Source of the DNA: a virus
IMG/VR virus record: IMGVR_UViG_3300026534_000035
Coordinates: 16,458-80,457 of that record
Reading direction: 5' to 3' (one strand)
DNA: 64,000 nucleotides
In this document: in pieces, positions 1-7,648 of the stretch
How the letters are laid out: every line of letters starts with the position of its first letter
How positions within the stretch are numbered: the first letter of the stretch is position 1
Translations under genes and position numbers: made by a program
The notes under the pieces: model-generated
What the model saw: only the letters and a program-made list of their open reading frames with translations
The model's database searches: none
Told to the model about the DNA's origin: nothing

Positions 1-2
1 GG

Positions 3-449
3 TCAAGGATAAAACTAGGCTTGTTTCAGGATGATTGTTTATTATCAGTTATGACTTTTTCTAAACCTTCTATATCTAAGGGGGCTAAGTATTATAATGA
101 AGGTTCATATGAGTTAAGCAGATTTTGTACTAAGAGTGGGTGTAGAGTAATTGGTGCGGCTTCAAAATTATTGAAGTTTTTTATCAGAAACTATAGTTGT
201 GAAAATCTGTTTTCATATGCAGATAGAAGGTGGTCTGATGGAAATTTGTATTATAGTATAGGATTTAGTTTATCAGGAATAAGTAGGCCTAATTATTGGT
301 ATATTAAAAATGGCAAAAGGTTTCACAGGTTTTCTTTTAGAAAAAAGGATTATGAACCTAAAGAAGTCAGTGAATGGGAATTAAGACGTAGACAAGGATT
401 AAATAGAATCTGGGATTGCGGCAATCTAAAATTTGAATTAAATAAATAG
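3..449 (+). CDS. Homing-endonuclease-like protein, C-terminal part (cut by window edge)
   Basis: The frame is open to the left edge, so the N-terminus lies outside the window and the TTG at 21 is probably internal. The visible part resembles a C-terminal domain I recall from phage homing-endonuclease-like proteins: a V-I-G-A-A-S-K-L stretch, then Y-A-D-R-R-W-S-x-G, P-N-Y-W-Y-x-K-N-G, a basic F-R-K segment, and R-I-W-D-C-G-N close to the C-terminus. This assignment rests on motif recall, not a search. The nuclease part, if present, would be upstream. Such free-standing genes are common passengers in large phage genomes. The cold-shock gene follows after a short gap. Confidence 0.5.
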   Translation, partial: SRIKLGLFQDDCLLSVMTFSKPSISKGAKYYNEGSYELSRFCTKSGCRVIGAASKLLKFFIRNYSCENLFSYADRRWSDGNLYYSIGFSLSGISRPNYWYIKNGKRFHRFSFRKKDYEPKEVSEWELRRRQGLNRIWDCGNLKFELNK

Positions 450-466
450 GAGGATTTAATTTTAAA

Positions 467-691
467 ATGAGTGAAAGATATGTTGGAACCGTGAAATGGT
501 TCAGTAATGAAAGAGGATACGGTTTCGTTATTCCTGATTCTGATCCTGATGTAGAGTATTTTGTGCATTTTAGTAGCATTCAGATGGATGGTTATAAGAC
601 TTTAAAGGCAGGTCAAGTTGTATCTTTTGAGTTGAAAGATACTGATAAGGGCATCCAGGCTGTAAATATTAAATTAGAAGAAAAAGAGTAA
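467..691 (+). CDS. Cold-shock (CspA-family) nucleic-acid-binding protein
   Basis: This 74-residue protein has the length and layout of a single cold-shock OB-fold domain. It begins with the typical G-T-V-K-W-F strand, then an RNP1-like E-R-G-Y-G-F-V at about residues 15-21 and an RNP2-like Y-F-V-H-F-S at about 31-36. Aromatic residues sit where the family stacks on bases. Family members bind single-stranded RNA or DNA and melt RNA structure. In a phage it could act as an RNA chaperone or antiterminator, but that is inference. A TAGGAGGA ribosome site lies 12 bases before the ATG, slightly far but convincing. Confidence 0.93.
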   Translation: MSERYVGTVKWFSNERGYGFVIPDSDPDVEYFVHFSSIQMDGYKTLKAGQVVSFELKDTDKGIQAVNIKLEEKE

Positions 692-748
692 ATATATTTA
701 AATAATGCCATGTGTTTTATATTTTTAAAATCGGCTATATAAATTACA

Positions 749-769
749 AAGACCCTGGCCGGTGGTCTT
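749..769 (+). promoter_or_regulatory. Hairpin just upstream of a ribosome binding site
   Basis: AAGACC and GGTCTT can pair around a 9-base GC-rich loop. The hairpin sits between the cold-shock gene and the next coding region, a few bases before the AAAAGGAGG ribosome site. There is no T-tract, so it is not a classical terminator. It could affect translation of the downstream gene, perhaps through the cold-shock protein encoded just upstream. That link is speculation. Confidence 0.35.
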
Positions 770-786
770 ATCAAAAGGAGGAAAAA

Positions 787-1467
787 ATGGTCTATGTTAA
801 TAAATTTGTAGTAGCTGTTAAATCTAATGGACGAATTGTTAGAGATTCTAACGGTATAGTGAGGTTGCCGTTTGGTTCGGATTATTCTTTGTTATTAAAA
901 AATAAAAATTCAGTAAAAGCATTGGTTAATGTTGAAATAGACGGCGAAAATGTTTTAGACGGTAATTCAATTCTTGTAAGCCCTAACCAATCGACAATTC
1001 TTAAAGGTTTTATGGATGGGAGAAGAGTTAGAAACAGATTTAGGTTTATTCGTAAGACGAGACAGATTTCAAAATATAGGGGAGATAAAATTGATGATGG
1101 ACTTATACGGGTAGAGTTTAGGTTTGAAAAAATAAAACCAGCTATTATAGTTACCCCATATGTTCCCTATATTAAATATTATGGTAATTATTCTACAAAT
1201 ACTACTGCTAATATTTGTTGTAGTTCTTCCGATTCTGGGATAACTACTCGTGGAGCTGAAATTAATCAAGTATTTAATTATGGGCACATTGGTGAACTTG
1301 AACCAGATTCAAGTGTTATAGTGTTGAAATTAGTTGGTAAAACTAAGTCTGGTAAAATTCATAAAGTTGTTGCTTCTAAGAGTAAAATAACATGTTCTAT
1401 ATGTGGTAAGAAATCTAAGCATTATGCTAAATTTTGTAGTAGGTGTGGAACATATATAAAATCTTAA
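787..1467 (+). CDS. Conserved phage-type protein with C-terminal zinc ribbon
   Basis: This protein has 226 residues if translation starts at the ATG directly after AAAAGGAGGAAAAA. An upstream in-frame GTG at 712 has no ribosome site and would add an unlikely leader. The N-terminal part looks beta-rich (L-P-F-G-S-D-Y-S-L-L-L-K-N followed by a V-N-V-E-I-D-G stretch). The C-terminus has four cysteines, C203-x2-C206 and C217-x2-C220, forming a compact zinc-ribbon knuckle. I do not recognise a function. The ribbon suggests nucleic-acid or protein binding. Confidence 0.75.
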   Translation: MVYVNKFVVAVKSNGRIVRDSNGIVRLPFGSDYSLLLKNKNSVKALVNVEIDGENVLDGNSILVSPNQSTILKGFMDGRRVRNRFRFIRKTRQISKYRGDKIDDGLIRVEFRFEKIKPAIIVTPYVPYIKYYGNYSTNTTANICCSSSDSGITTRGAEINQVFNYGHIGELEPDSSVIVLKLVGKTKSGKIHKVVASKSKITCSICGKKSKHYAKFCSRCGTYIKS

Positions 1468-1468
1468 T

Positions 1469-1497
1469 TTGACAAATAAAACATATGGCATTATTAA
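1469..1497 (+). promoter_or_regulatory. Candidate sigma70-type promoter
   Basis: A perfect TTGACA at 1469-1474 is followed 17 bases later by TATTAA at 1492-1497, which matches TATAAT at four of six positions. The element lies in the only gap before the gene at 1510. The predicted transcript start falls within a few bases of that ATG, so the transcript would be almost leaderless. In AT-rich DNA such matches also occur by chance. Confidence 0.3.
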
Positions 1498-1509
1498 TAG
1501 GAGTTATTT

Positions 1510-1923
1510 ATGCTTGTAGGTGAATTATTATTAAGAATTAAAATATTAAAGAAAAATATAAAAGATATAAAAAGACATTTAGCTAATAAAGAAGAAAATA
1601 ATTCTAACAATAGTTATAATGACTTTATATCACAGTTGTTTGCTCACATTGAACAGTTGAGAAGTTATACTACTATTTTAATGAGGAGCAATGAGTCATC
1701 TAAGATATCTGTCGGTAATAAAGAGGTTACCATCTCTGATGCAGTTTCTTTAAAAAAGGCTATAACACATAAGATAGAAATACTAAGTTCTATGATTGAG
1801 AACAATACGAATAGAGATTTAAACATCTTTAATCTTATAGAAGAGCGAGACAAGCTTTTCGAAGAATATATCTATTTAATGTCTTTAATTAATGATAATG
1901 ATTGGAGCAAAGAAATCCAATGA
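1510..1923 (+). CDS. DIP1984-like (septicolysin-like) helical protein
   Basis: This 137-residue protein is almost entirely helical and highly charged. Its outline resembles the DIP1984/DUF6847 family: an N-terminal helix of the L-L-L-R-I-K-x-L type, a central R-S-N-E-S-S-K-I segment where the family has an I-N-x-T-N motif, an S-D-A-V-S-L-K-K-A-I stretch where the family has a conserved A-L-A-x-R-D-x-L, and a C-terminal I-N-D-N-D-W-S-K-E-I close to the family's I-Q-x-x-N-W ending. The biochemical role of that family is unclear. The next gene overlaps it by four bases (ATGA), which suggests coupled translation. Confidence 0.5.
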   Translation: MLVGELLLRIKILKKNIKDIKRHLANKEENNSNNSYNDFISQLFAHIEQLRSYTTILMRSNESSKISVGNKEVTISDAVSLKKAITHKIEILSSMIENNTNRDLNIFNLIEERDKLFEEYIYLMSLINDNDWSKEIQ

Positions 1924-2150
1924 TTAAAAAAATGTGGGTTAAATTTAATGGGATGGATGTAGAATGTTTTTGTGACTATCATCATAGAAAATGTGTTTCC
2001 AAAGAATGTAGGCCTTTTGTAGTGAAATTTATAGACATATCGGAAGAAGAAAAAGCGGAAGAAGTCACTCGTGAGTTTGATAAAGCGGCAAAAAAGTTTC
2101 AATCAGAGTTGGTAAAAACTTTGAAAGTGATGGATAGAATTAAGAAGTAG
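1920..2150 (+). CDS. Small His/Cys-containing protein of unknown function
   Basis: The ATG at 1920 overlaps the previous stop as ATGA, typical of translational coupling. An upstream in-frame TTG at 1902 is less likely. The 77-residue product has a cluster C-F-C-D-Y-H-H-R-K-C followed by a further Cys, which could bind a metal. After that comes a charged C-terminal helix rich in E and K. I do not recognise it. It belongs to the run of small genes leading to the nucleotide kinase. Confidence 0.6.
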   Translation: MIKKMWVKFNGMDVECFCDYHHRKCVSKECRPFVVKFIDISEEEKAEEVTREFDKAAKKFQSELVKTLKVMDRIKK

Positions 2151-2162
2151 GAGGGTTTAAGT

Positions 2163-2771
2163 ATGATTGTAGGTATTAGTGGCAAAGCGAGGTCTGGAAA
2201 GGATACGTTTGGAAAATTTTTGGCGGAGGAATTAAGTAAATCAGAAGCAGAGCTTTATATATTAATGGCCTATGCAACTGAGCTTAAAAATAAAGTTCAA
2301 AAAGATTTTGATTTGTCTTATGCTCAATTATGGGGGGATAAAAAAGAAGTTGAAGATAAGCGTTATCCAAAGCCGGATGGTTCGGGATTTTGGACTGCTA
2401 GAGAAATTTTACAAAATTATGGTCAGTTTTATAGAACTATAGACTATCGTTTTTGGATTAAAAAGCTGTTTGATGTTATAGATGATAAAAATTATAAAAA
2501 CGTAATAATTACTGATTTAAGACATCCAAATGAAGTAGATGCAGTACTTGATAAAGGCGGTTTTCATATAAAAATTATTAGGCCTTCTAAAAGTAAACCA
2601 ACTATTCATAATTCTAAACATATATCAGAAACAGCTTTGGAGAAGGATTATAAAGTAGATATAAAAGTTAATAATGATGGTAATTTGGATGCTTTAAAAA
2701 ACAATACAAAAGAGGTTGTTAAGGCTTTGTATTTCTTATTAGAAGGATCAAAGTCTAAGAATAATAAATAA
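2163..2771 (+). CDS. Deoxynucleoside monophosphate kinase
   Basis: This 202-residue P-loop kinase begins with G-I-S-G-K-A-R-S-G-K-D-T at residues 4-15, matching the Walker A loop of phage deoxynucleoside monophosphate kinases (T4 gp1 type). A D-L-R-H-P-N-E segment about two thirds along is typical of this group, as is an I-I-R-P region after it. The enzyme phosphorylates dNMPs to dNDPs with ATP, feeding phage DNA synthesis. In some phages it handles modified nucleotides. A strong AGGAGG lies just before the ATG. An HD-domain protein lies nearby. Confidence 0.85.
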   Translation: MIVGISGKARSGKDTFGKFLAEELSKSEAELYILMAYATELKNKVQKDFDLSYAQLWGDKKEVEDKRYPKPDGSGFWTAREILQNYGQFYRTIDYRFWIKKLFDVIDDKNYKNVIITDLRHPNEVDAVLDKGGFHIKIIRPSKSKPTIHNSKHISETALEKDYKVDIKVNNDGNLDALKNNTKEVVKALYFLLEGSKSKNNK

Positions 2772-2784
2772 AAGGAGAATTAAA

Positions 2785-3120
2785 ATGGCTAAAAAGAAAC
2801 AAAAAACATTTAATATTTCTGTGGATCCTGCTCAAGTTGTTTATACCAGTATTTCAAAGTCAAGCGGTGGGTATAATAATGCTAGAATGGTAGTAAAGGC
2901 TAATGATAAAGAGTATATGTCCATTAGTTATGAGTGGGAAGGCTCCGGAGTTCCTGCTTTTGCTATTAATTTAATGAGTTTTATGCAGAAAAATGGTGTA
3001 GAGACATCCGGGGTTTGGAAAGGTCAAGAGAAGGCCTACGAAGAATACGCTGCACAGTGTGGGAACAAAAAGAAAACAAAGAAAAAAGACAAAACTAAGA
3101 AGTCAGATAAAGAGATGTAA
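2785..3120 (+). CDS. Hypothetical protein with lysine-rich tail
   Basis: The protein has 111 residues and a ribosome site AAAGGAG. The N-terminal 85 residues look like a small folded domain with alternating beta-type segments (V-Y-T-S-I, R-M-V-V-K-A, Y-M-S-I-S-Y) followed by a helix. The last 20 or so residues are almost all K, D and T. I do not recognise a family. The basic tail might contact nucleic acid, but nothing else supports that. Confidence 0.6.
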   Translation: MAKKKQKTFNISVDPAQVVYTSISKSSGGYNNARMVVKANDKEYMSISYEWEGSGVPAFAINLMSFMQKNGVETSGVWKGQEKAYEEYAAQCGNKKKTKKKDKTKKSDKEM

Positions 3121-3144
3121 ATAATAAAGTAAGGGGGTATTAAT

Positions 3145-3390
3145 ATGGCTATACCAATAGAAGATTTTAGAGAACCACAATGGGTTAGGTATCTTACTAG
3201 ATACCCACTTTCAGATGATAGGACTATGAGATTTTCTACGGTAGTTGCCCCACGACACTACCCCCAAAGGTATAATAGCGATGACCCTAGTACAGCTTGG
3301 AAACAAGCAGGTTATAATCCTAATGATAATTCTACTAGAGTTCAGCACATCAATCTAACTTCTGATGATTATACCCTTAGACCCTATTAG
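3145..3390 (+). CDS. Hypothetical small protein
   Basis: This 81-residue protein is preceded by a good AAGGGGG ribosome site. It is rich in R, P, D, Y and N, with little hydrophobic core visible. I see no motif and no recognised family. The strong ribosome site and its place in a tight gene series support it as real. Confidence 0.6.
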   Translation: MAIPIEDFREPQWVRYLTRYPLSDDRTMRFSTVVAPRHYPQRYNSDDPSTAWKQAGYNPNDNSTRVQHINLTSDDYTLRPY

Positions 3391-3420
3391 TTGTAATAGA
3401 ATTAAAGGAAAGGTTATAGA

Positions 3421-3981
3421 ATGGTTCAATATAATAGACGTATAGAGATGTTCAAGGATGAATTGGATAGAATCTTTGATACTAAAATTAAAGAGTTTAC
3501 TAAAGTTTGTTTAATGGTAGCCCCAGATTATTTTTTTACTGATTGTCCTGCTAGTAGTAGTGGTAAGTATCATCCATTGGATGAACTTGCTGGGGATGGT
3601 ACTGTAATACATACAAAAAAAGTTTTTACTGTTGCTTATGCTATGTGTAGAGCTTTAGGTTGTGAAAATAGAAGAGACGAAGTTTTGTCTTCTTGTATAA
3701 TTCATGATTTATGTAAACAAGGTTTGAAAAAAACAGGGCATACAGTTAAAAATCACCCAGAATTAGCTGCTAATCTTCTAGAATCAGTGCAAAAGGATAC
3801 TCAGTATTTAAAAACTGATTCTTTTAAAATAATTTATAATGCTGTTTTTTATCATTACGGTCCATGGACTGTGAATAAATATACAAAGAGCTTATCTATG
3901 TATACTCCTGAAGAATTGTGTGTTTATTTATCTGATTATACAGCTAGTAAACGGGAATTTGAAATTCATTATAAGAAATAG
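3421..3981 (+). CDS. HD-domain metal-dependent phosphohydrolase
   Basis: The 186-residue protein shows an ordered HD-superfamily set: H64 in V-I-H-T-K-K, H95-D96 in I-I-H-D-L-C-K, H112 in N-H-P-E-L-A, H145 in F-Y-H-Y-G, and D172 in L-S-D-Y-T-A-S-K. These residues would hold one or two metal ions and hydrolyse a phosphoester. HD proteins of this size act on nucleotides or cyclic nucleotides. The substrate here cannot be told. A nucleotide kinase nearby makes nucleotide-pool control a reasonable guess. Confidence 0.8.
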   Translation: MVQYNRRIEMFKDELDRIFDTKIKEFTKVCLMVAPDYFFTDCPASSSGKYHPLDELAGDGTVIHTKKVFTVAYAMCRALGCENRRDEVLSSCIIHDLCKQGLKKTGHTVKNHPELAANLLESVQKDTQYLKTDSFKIIYNAVFYHYGPWTVNKYTKSLSMYTPEELCVYLSDYTASKREFEIHYKK

Positions 3982-3989
3982 GGGGAGAC

Positions 3990-4319
3990 ATGTTTAATAA
4001 TTCGGAGTTTAAAAGAGATTTAAATAGACGTATGAAAAACACTTCGATAGGAGAACTTTCTCCAGGAGTTACTCCTAGGAGATATACACCTCCGGGAGGA
4101 GAGAAGCAGCATAGAGAGCGAATTCATAGAGAGAGTAAATTTGCTGATGAACATAAAAACCTACCTTTTTCTTTTTCTAAGCCTGTAAAACCCAAGCGTC
4201 ATAAATTTGTCGAATGTGATAGTTGCGGTAGTATTTTTTATGTACCAGTAAATACGGTTGGAGTTGTTTGCAGAGAATGTAAAAAATTTTCATCTGTTTC
4301 GGAGGTGGTTAATGCATAA
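3990..4319 (+). CDS. Small protein with four-cysteine zinc finger
   Basis: The protein has 109 residues. The N-terminal 70 are basic and look disordered. The C-terminal part has C76-x2-C79 and C94-x2-C97 in a C-D-S-C-G and C-R-E-C-K setting, a zinc-ribbon-like site. A GGGGGAG ribosome site lies 4 to 10 bases upstream. The stop overlaps the start of the next gene. It could be a DNA- or RNA-binding accessory factor. I recognise no family. Confidence 0.65.
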   Translation: MFNNSEFKRDLNRRMKNTSIGELSPGVTPRRYTPPGGEKQHRERIHRESKFADEHKNLPFSFSKPVKPKRHKFVECDSCGSIFYVPVNTVGVVCRECKKFSSVSEVVNA

Positions 4320-4812
4320 TAAAAGGGGTAGAAGGGGCAGACCTATAGGATATAAGCTTAGTGAGGAGAGTAAACGAGCTATAAGTGAGGCTAAAAAAGG
4401 TCAATTTCATAGACAAGAGACAAAAGATAAAATTTCAAAATCATTAATTGTGTATTTTAGAAATAAAAACCCCGTTTCTGTAGAAATGATAAAGTATTAT
4501 AGTAGACTTAATAAAGGCGAGGCGTGTGAGTGGCTAGGCAACAGTAGAGAACACATAGATTGTTGTGATGAACTTGTTACAGAAAAAACCTTACGTAATA
4601 AACAAAAAATAGAAATAACGTGTGGTGCTAATATAGAATTATTTAGTCATTCATTGACTCCAGAACTACTTGTACTATTCAAAGAATATGCGACACGACT
4701 CGGAATAACTACTGATTTGGCTTATGACTTATTGGAGAATGATGAAAAAGGCTCACCCTATTCATATCCTCCAGAGGCTATTAATGACCCAGTAGATAAA
4801 GACCAGGAGTAA
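4312..4812 (+). CDS. Protein with NUMOD3-like DNA-binding N-terminus
   Basis: The ATG at 4312 has CGGAGGTGG just upstream and overlaps the previous stop, so I prefer it to the in-frame TTG at 4258. The N-terminal 45 residues are basic and contain S-E-E-S-K-R-A-I-S-E-A-K-K-G and a second I-S-K-S repeat, very like the NUMOD3 motif of phage homing endonucleases and DNA-binding proteins. I see no nuclease motif in the remaining 120 residues. The position just before the terminase genes allows a role in packaging or regulation, but this is not shown. Confidence 0.55.
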   Translation: MHNKRGRRGRPIGYKLSEESKRAISEAKKGQFHRQETKDKISKSLIVYFRNKNPVSVEMIKYYSRLNKGEACEWLGNSREHIDCCDELVTEKTLRNKQKIEITCGANIELFSHSLTPELLVLFKEYATRLGITTDLAYDLLENDEKGSPYSYPPEAINDPVDKDQE

Positions 4813-4815
4813 ATT

Positions 4816-5352
4816 ATGGCAGGTGTTAAAGGTAGAAGCGGCCGCCGCGGAAAGGTTGAGCCGAAGAAATTATTAAAAAACATTGTTCCGGTGTCAGATT
4901 TGTACACTGAAGAAGAATTAAAATTGTATAATAATCTACTTGAGGTGTATTTGTTGGACTTTGATAGTGATGATCTAACTTCAAGTGATATGGATGACAT
5001 CATTGATTTAGCAAAAAATAGAGTAATAGAAATTCGTCTATTAAAAACTAGTAAAGAATCTCCAGACAGGCAGTTAGATATTTCTGCTGCGCTAGATAAA
5101 ATAAGAAAGCAAAATGATAAAATAAAAGAGAATCTTTCTTATCGTAGGAAAGATAGAATAGATCCTCATAAATATAAAGGGTTTTCTATAGTAGATTTAG
5201 CTGTTGCTTTTGATGAAGAATGTAAATTAAAGTTACAAGAAAAGACTCAAAAACTACTAGAAAAAGAAAAAGAAATTTTAAAAAAACGGGAAGAGAGTGG
5301 GTACGTAGGAAATAGATTCGATACGGATGTAACTGAAGAGGATAAAAAATAA
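4816..5352 (+). CDS. Probable small terminase subunit (TerS)
   Basis: This 178-residue protein begins M-A-G-V-K-G-R-S-G-R-R-G, a start common in phage small terminases. The rest is helical, with a D-rich central section and a coiled-coil-like C-terminus rich in E, K and L. It directly precedes the large terminase, whose ATG follows the stop with no gap. TerS recognises phage DNA and regulates the large subunit. The call rests on position, size and the N-terminal motif. Sequence conservation in TerS is always low. Confidence 0.65.
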   Translation: MAGVKGRSGRRGKVEPKKLLKNIVPVSDLYTEEELKLYNNLLEVYLLDFDSDDLTSSDMDDIIDLAKNRVIEIRLLKTSKESPDRQLDISAALDKIRKQNDKIKENLSYRRKDRIDPHKYKGFSIVDLAVAFDEECKLKLQEKTQKLLEKEKEILKKREESGYVGNRFDTDVTEEDKK

Positions 5353-7077
5353 ATGGCATCTGATTATTCTGTTGTAATGGAGCAAGGTAAGAGGTTAATA
5401 GAGTTTTATAGACAAAATCCTTGTATAGCAGCTTATGACTTATTGGGTGTTGATTTGGCTCCTATTCAACGCCTTGTTTTTAAAGATATGTGGTTTAAAA
5501 ACTATGTTATAGCCGTTTGTGGAAGAGGGGCAGGTAAAACGTATCTATTAGGTCTTCTTGCTACATTAAGTGGATTACTTTATCCCGGATATAGAGTTGG
5601 TTTAATTGGTCCTGTTTTTAGGCAATCAAAAATGATTTTTTCAGAAGTAGAAAAGCTATATTCTAAATCTTCTATTTTGAGACAGGCGTGTGTTAAAAAG
5701 CCTACAAGAGGTTCTGACTTATGCTATTTGCAATTCAAATCGGTAGGTGGAAATAATGGATCCTACATAGAAGCACTTCCTTTGGGAGTAGATGGAGGCA
5801 AAGTTCGTGGGTCTCGTTTTTATTTAATTGTAATAGATGAGTTGGCCCAAGTTCCTGATAAAATACTTGACATGGTGGTTAGACCAATGGCTGCGACTTC
5901 CTTGGAACCTATGGAAAATGTCCGTAGAATAGAAAAACAAACACGTTTAATAGAGTTGGGACTAGCTACAAAAGATGACTTCGAGGATTCTACAGTAAAT
6001 AAAATAGTTATGGCGTCGTCTGGTTATTATAAATTTAATCATATGTGGCGTAGAATGAAAGATTATTGGCGCCAGCTGGATGAAGCCCAAAGACGTGGTG
6101 AAGAATGCCAATATGCTGTTTGGCAAGTTCCATATCAAGATTTACCAGACGGCTTCTTAGATTTAAATAACATCAATGAAGCTAAGCGAGTTATGTCTTC
6201 AGTTGAGTTTCAAATGGAATATGAAGCCGTTATGATTTCTGATTCAGAGGGGTTTTTTAAGGCATCATTATTAGATAATTGTACTTTTAATAGCGGTGTA
6301 GTTTTTGAAGAAGTTGGAAAAAAGGGTTATAAATACATAGTTGGGGTTGACCCAAACCAAGGTGGTGATGCTAGTTGTGGTGTATCTATAATTAAATGCT
6401 CGCATCCAAATGAGTTAGTAAATGTATATGAACTTAAGGGAAAAACTACCCAAGAACTAACTATGTTTATTCAGGATATAATTAAAAAATTTGATTGTTT
6501 TATTTACATGGATCGCGGCGGCGGCGGAAAAGCAATAATGGATTTATTAGAAGAGGGCTATAATGATTCAAAACCAGTCATAGATGTAGAAAATCCAGAC
6601 AATAGATTTAAAGAAGGTAAACGTATATTACATATGATTAATTTTACTCCAACTTGGATTTCTGATGCTAATTTTGCTACATTATCTATGCTGGAAGATA
6701 AAAATTTAAAATTTCCAGAACCCCCTGTTTCTAGTATAGCAGATGATGAGGCTTTGGCATTTGAGAGAGTAAAGATACTGAAATCCCAGATGTTAAATAT
6801 TGTAGTTAGTCAAACTAGGACTGGGGTTTTACATTTTGATACTCCTAGAAAAGGCCAAAACAAAGACTTGTATTCTTCGTTGATTTTAGCTGCGTATGGA
6901 GTTAAAGATTATGAGCACTCATTAGAAGAGGATACCTCCCCTGTGTTATTTAATAGTGGTGGTATGCTGCGCCCGCATGATAAATCTAATTGGAATGAGC
7001 TTACTTCTGGTAACGTGCCTGGTAATGCTATAACTAATTCCGCAGCACTTTTGGCAGGCAAAAAAAGAATTAAATAA
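5353..7077 (+). CDS. Large terminase subunit (TerL)
   Basis: This 574-residue packaging motor has an ATPase followed by a nuclease. Walker A is C-G-R-G-A-G-K-T at residues 56-63. Walker B is L-I-V-I-D-E at about 158-163. A coupling motif M-A-S-S-G lies near 220. The RNase-H-like nuclease shows G-V-D-P-N with D333, Y-M-D-R-G-G with D387, and a third acidic site near D-L-Y-S-S-L-I-L-A-A-Y close to the end. It cuts concatemers and drives DNA into the prohead through the portal encoded downstream. Confidence 0.95.
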   Translation: MASDYSVVMEQGKRLIEFYRQNPCIAAYDLLGVDLAPIQRLVFKDMWFKNYVIAVCGRGAGKTYLLGLLATLSGLLYPGYRVGLIGPVFRQSKMIFSEVEKLYSKSSILRQACVKKPTRGSDLCYLQFKSVGGNNGSYIEALPLGVDGGKVRGSRFYLIVIDELAQVPDKILDMVVRPMAATSLEPMENVRRIEKQTRLIELGLATKDDFEDSTVNKIVMASSGYYKFNHMWRRMKDYWRQLDEAQRRGEECQYAVWQVPYQDLPDGFLDLNNINEAKRVMSSVEFQMEYEAVMISDSEGFFKASLLDNCTFNSGVVFEEVGKKGYKYIVGVDPNQGGDASCGVSIIKCSHPNELVNVYELKGKTTQELTMFIQDIIKKFDCFIYMDRGGGGKAIMDLLEEGYNDSKPVIDVENPDNRFKEGKRILHMINFTPTWISDANFATLSMLEDKNLKFPEPPVSSIADDEALAFERVKILKSQMLNIVVSQTRTGVLHFDTPRKGQNKDLYSSLILAAYGVKDYEHSLEEDTSPVLFNSGGMLRPHDKSNWNELTSGNVPGNAITNSAALLAGKKRIK

Positions 7078-7157
7078 AAACATAATTAACTAACCTGCTT
7101 ATTTATAGAGCTATTAGTGTTTTTAGCTTCTGTATAGGTAAAATAGTGGAGGCACTG

Positions 7158-7646
7158 ATGCTTTATAATGACTTATCTATTTTCAATAGATCTTTTTGGG
7201 ATTTATGGATTCAGAAACTTCTTAGAAATATAGCTTCCGTAAAATACCAATGGCTAGCTTTTTTATACGTACCGGTTGTGTGGGGAATGTTTCATACTAA
7301 TCCTGCAGATAAAACCCCATGGATTTCATCGGCATTAGGATTAGGATTTTTGGGTGGTGGTTTTATAACATTGGCTACGAGTAGGATGATTGTTAGAACT
7401 AAGCTTAGAGAAGATGCAGATGATACTTCTAAACCTTACCCAAGAACTGAAGCGGTTACTGAACCAAATATATCTAAATCAGATGTTAGAAAAGCGGCGG
7501 TAATTAAGAAGAAAATAGAGAAGGCTATAGATGAGTCTGAAATATCTAGTGCGAAAGCTAGAGCTGCTAAGAAGAAATTAGAATTATATAAAGCTACCTT
7601 GAATACAAGTGGTATACATGATAATTCGTTAGATACGGATATATAG
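7158..7646 (+). CDS. Two-helix membrane protein with coiled C-terminus
   Basis: The ATG at 7158 has GTGGAGG five bases upstream. A GTG at 7146 lies inside that ribosome site and is unlikely. The 162-residue product has two hydrophobic segments, roughly residues 30-46 (W-L-A-F-L-Y-V-P-V-V-W) and 60-80 (A-L-G-L-G-F-L-G-G-G-F). A long charged helix follows. Two membrane helices and a charged tail recall a holin, and the next gene also carries a membrane anchor. However, the placement between terminase and portal is unusual and I see no lysin here. Confidence 0.6.
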   Translation: MLYNDLSIFNRSFWDLWIQKLLRNIASVKYQWLAFLYVPVVWGMFHTNPADKTPWISSALGLGFLGGGFITLATSRMIVRTKLREDADDTSKPYPRTEAVTEPNISKSDVRKAAVIKKKIEKAIDESEISSAKARAAKKKLELYKATLNTSGIHDNSLDTDI

Positions 7647-7648
7647 TT

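Noticed and set aside
9-29. Complete gene starting at TTG 21
   Set aside because: The frame is open to the window edge and the protein resembles only the C-terminal part of a larger family.
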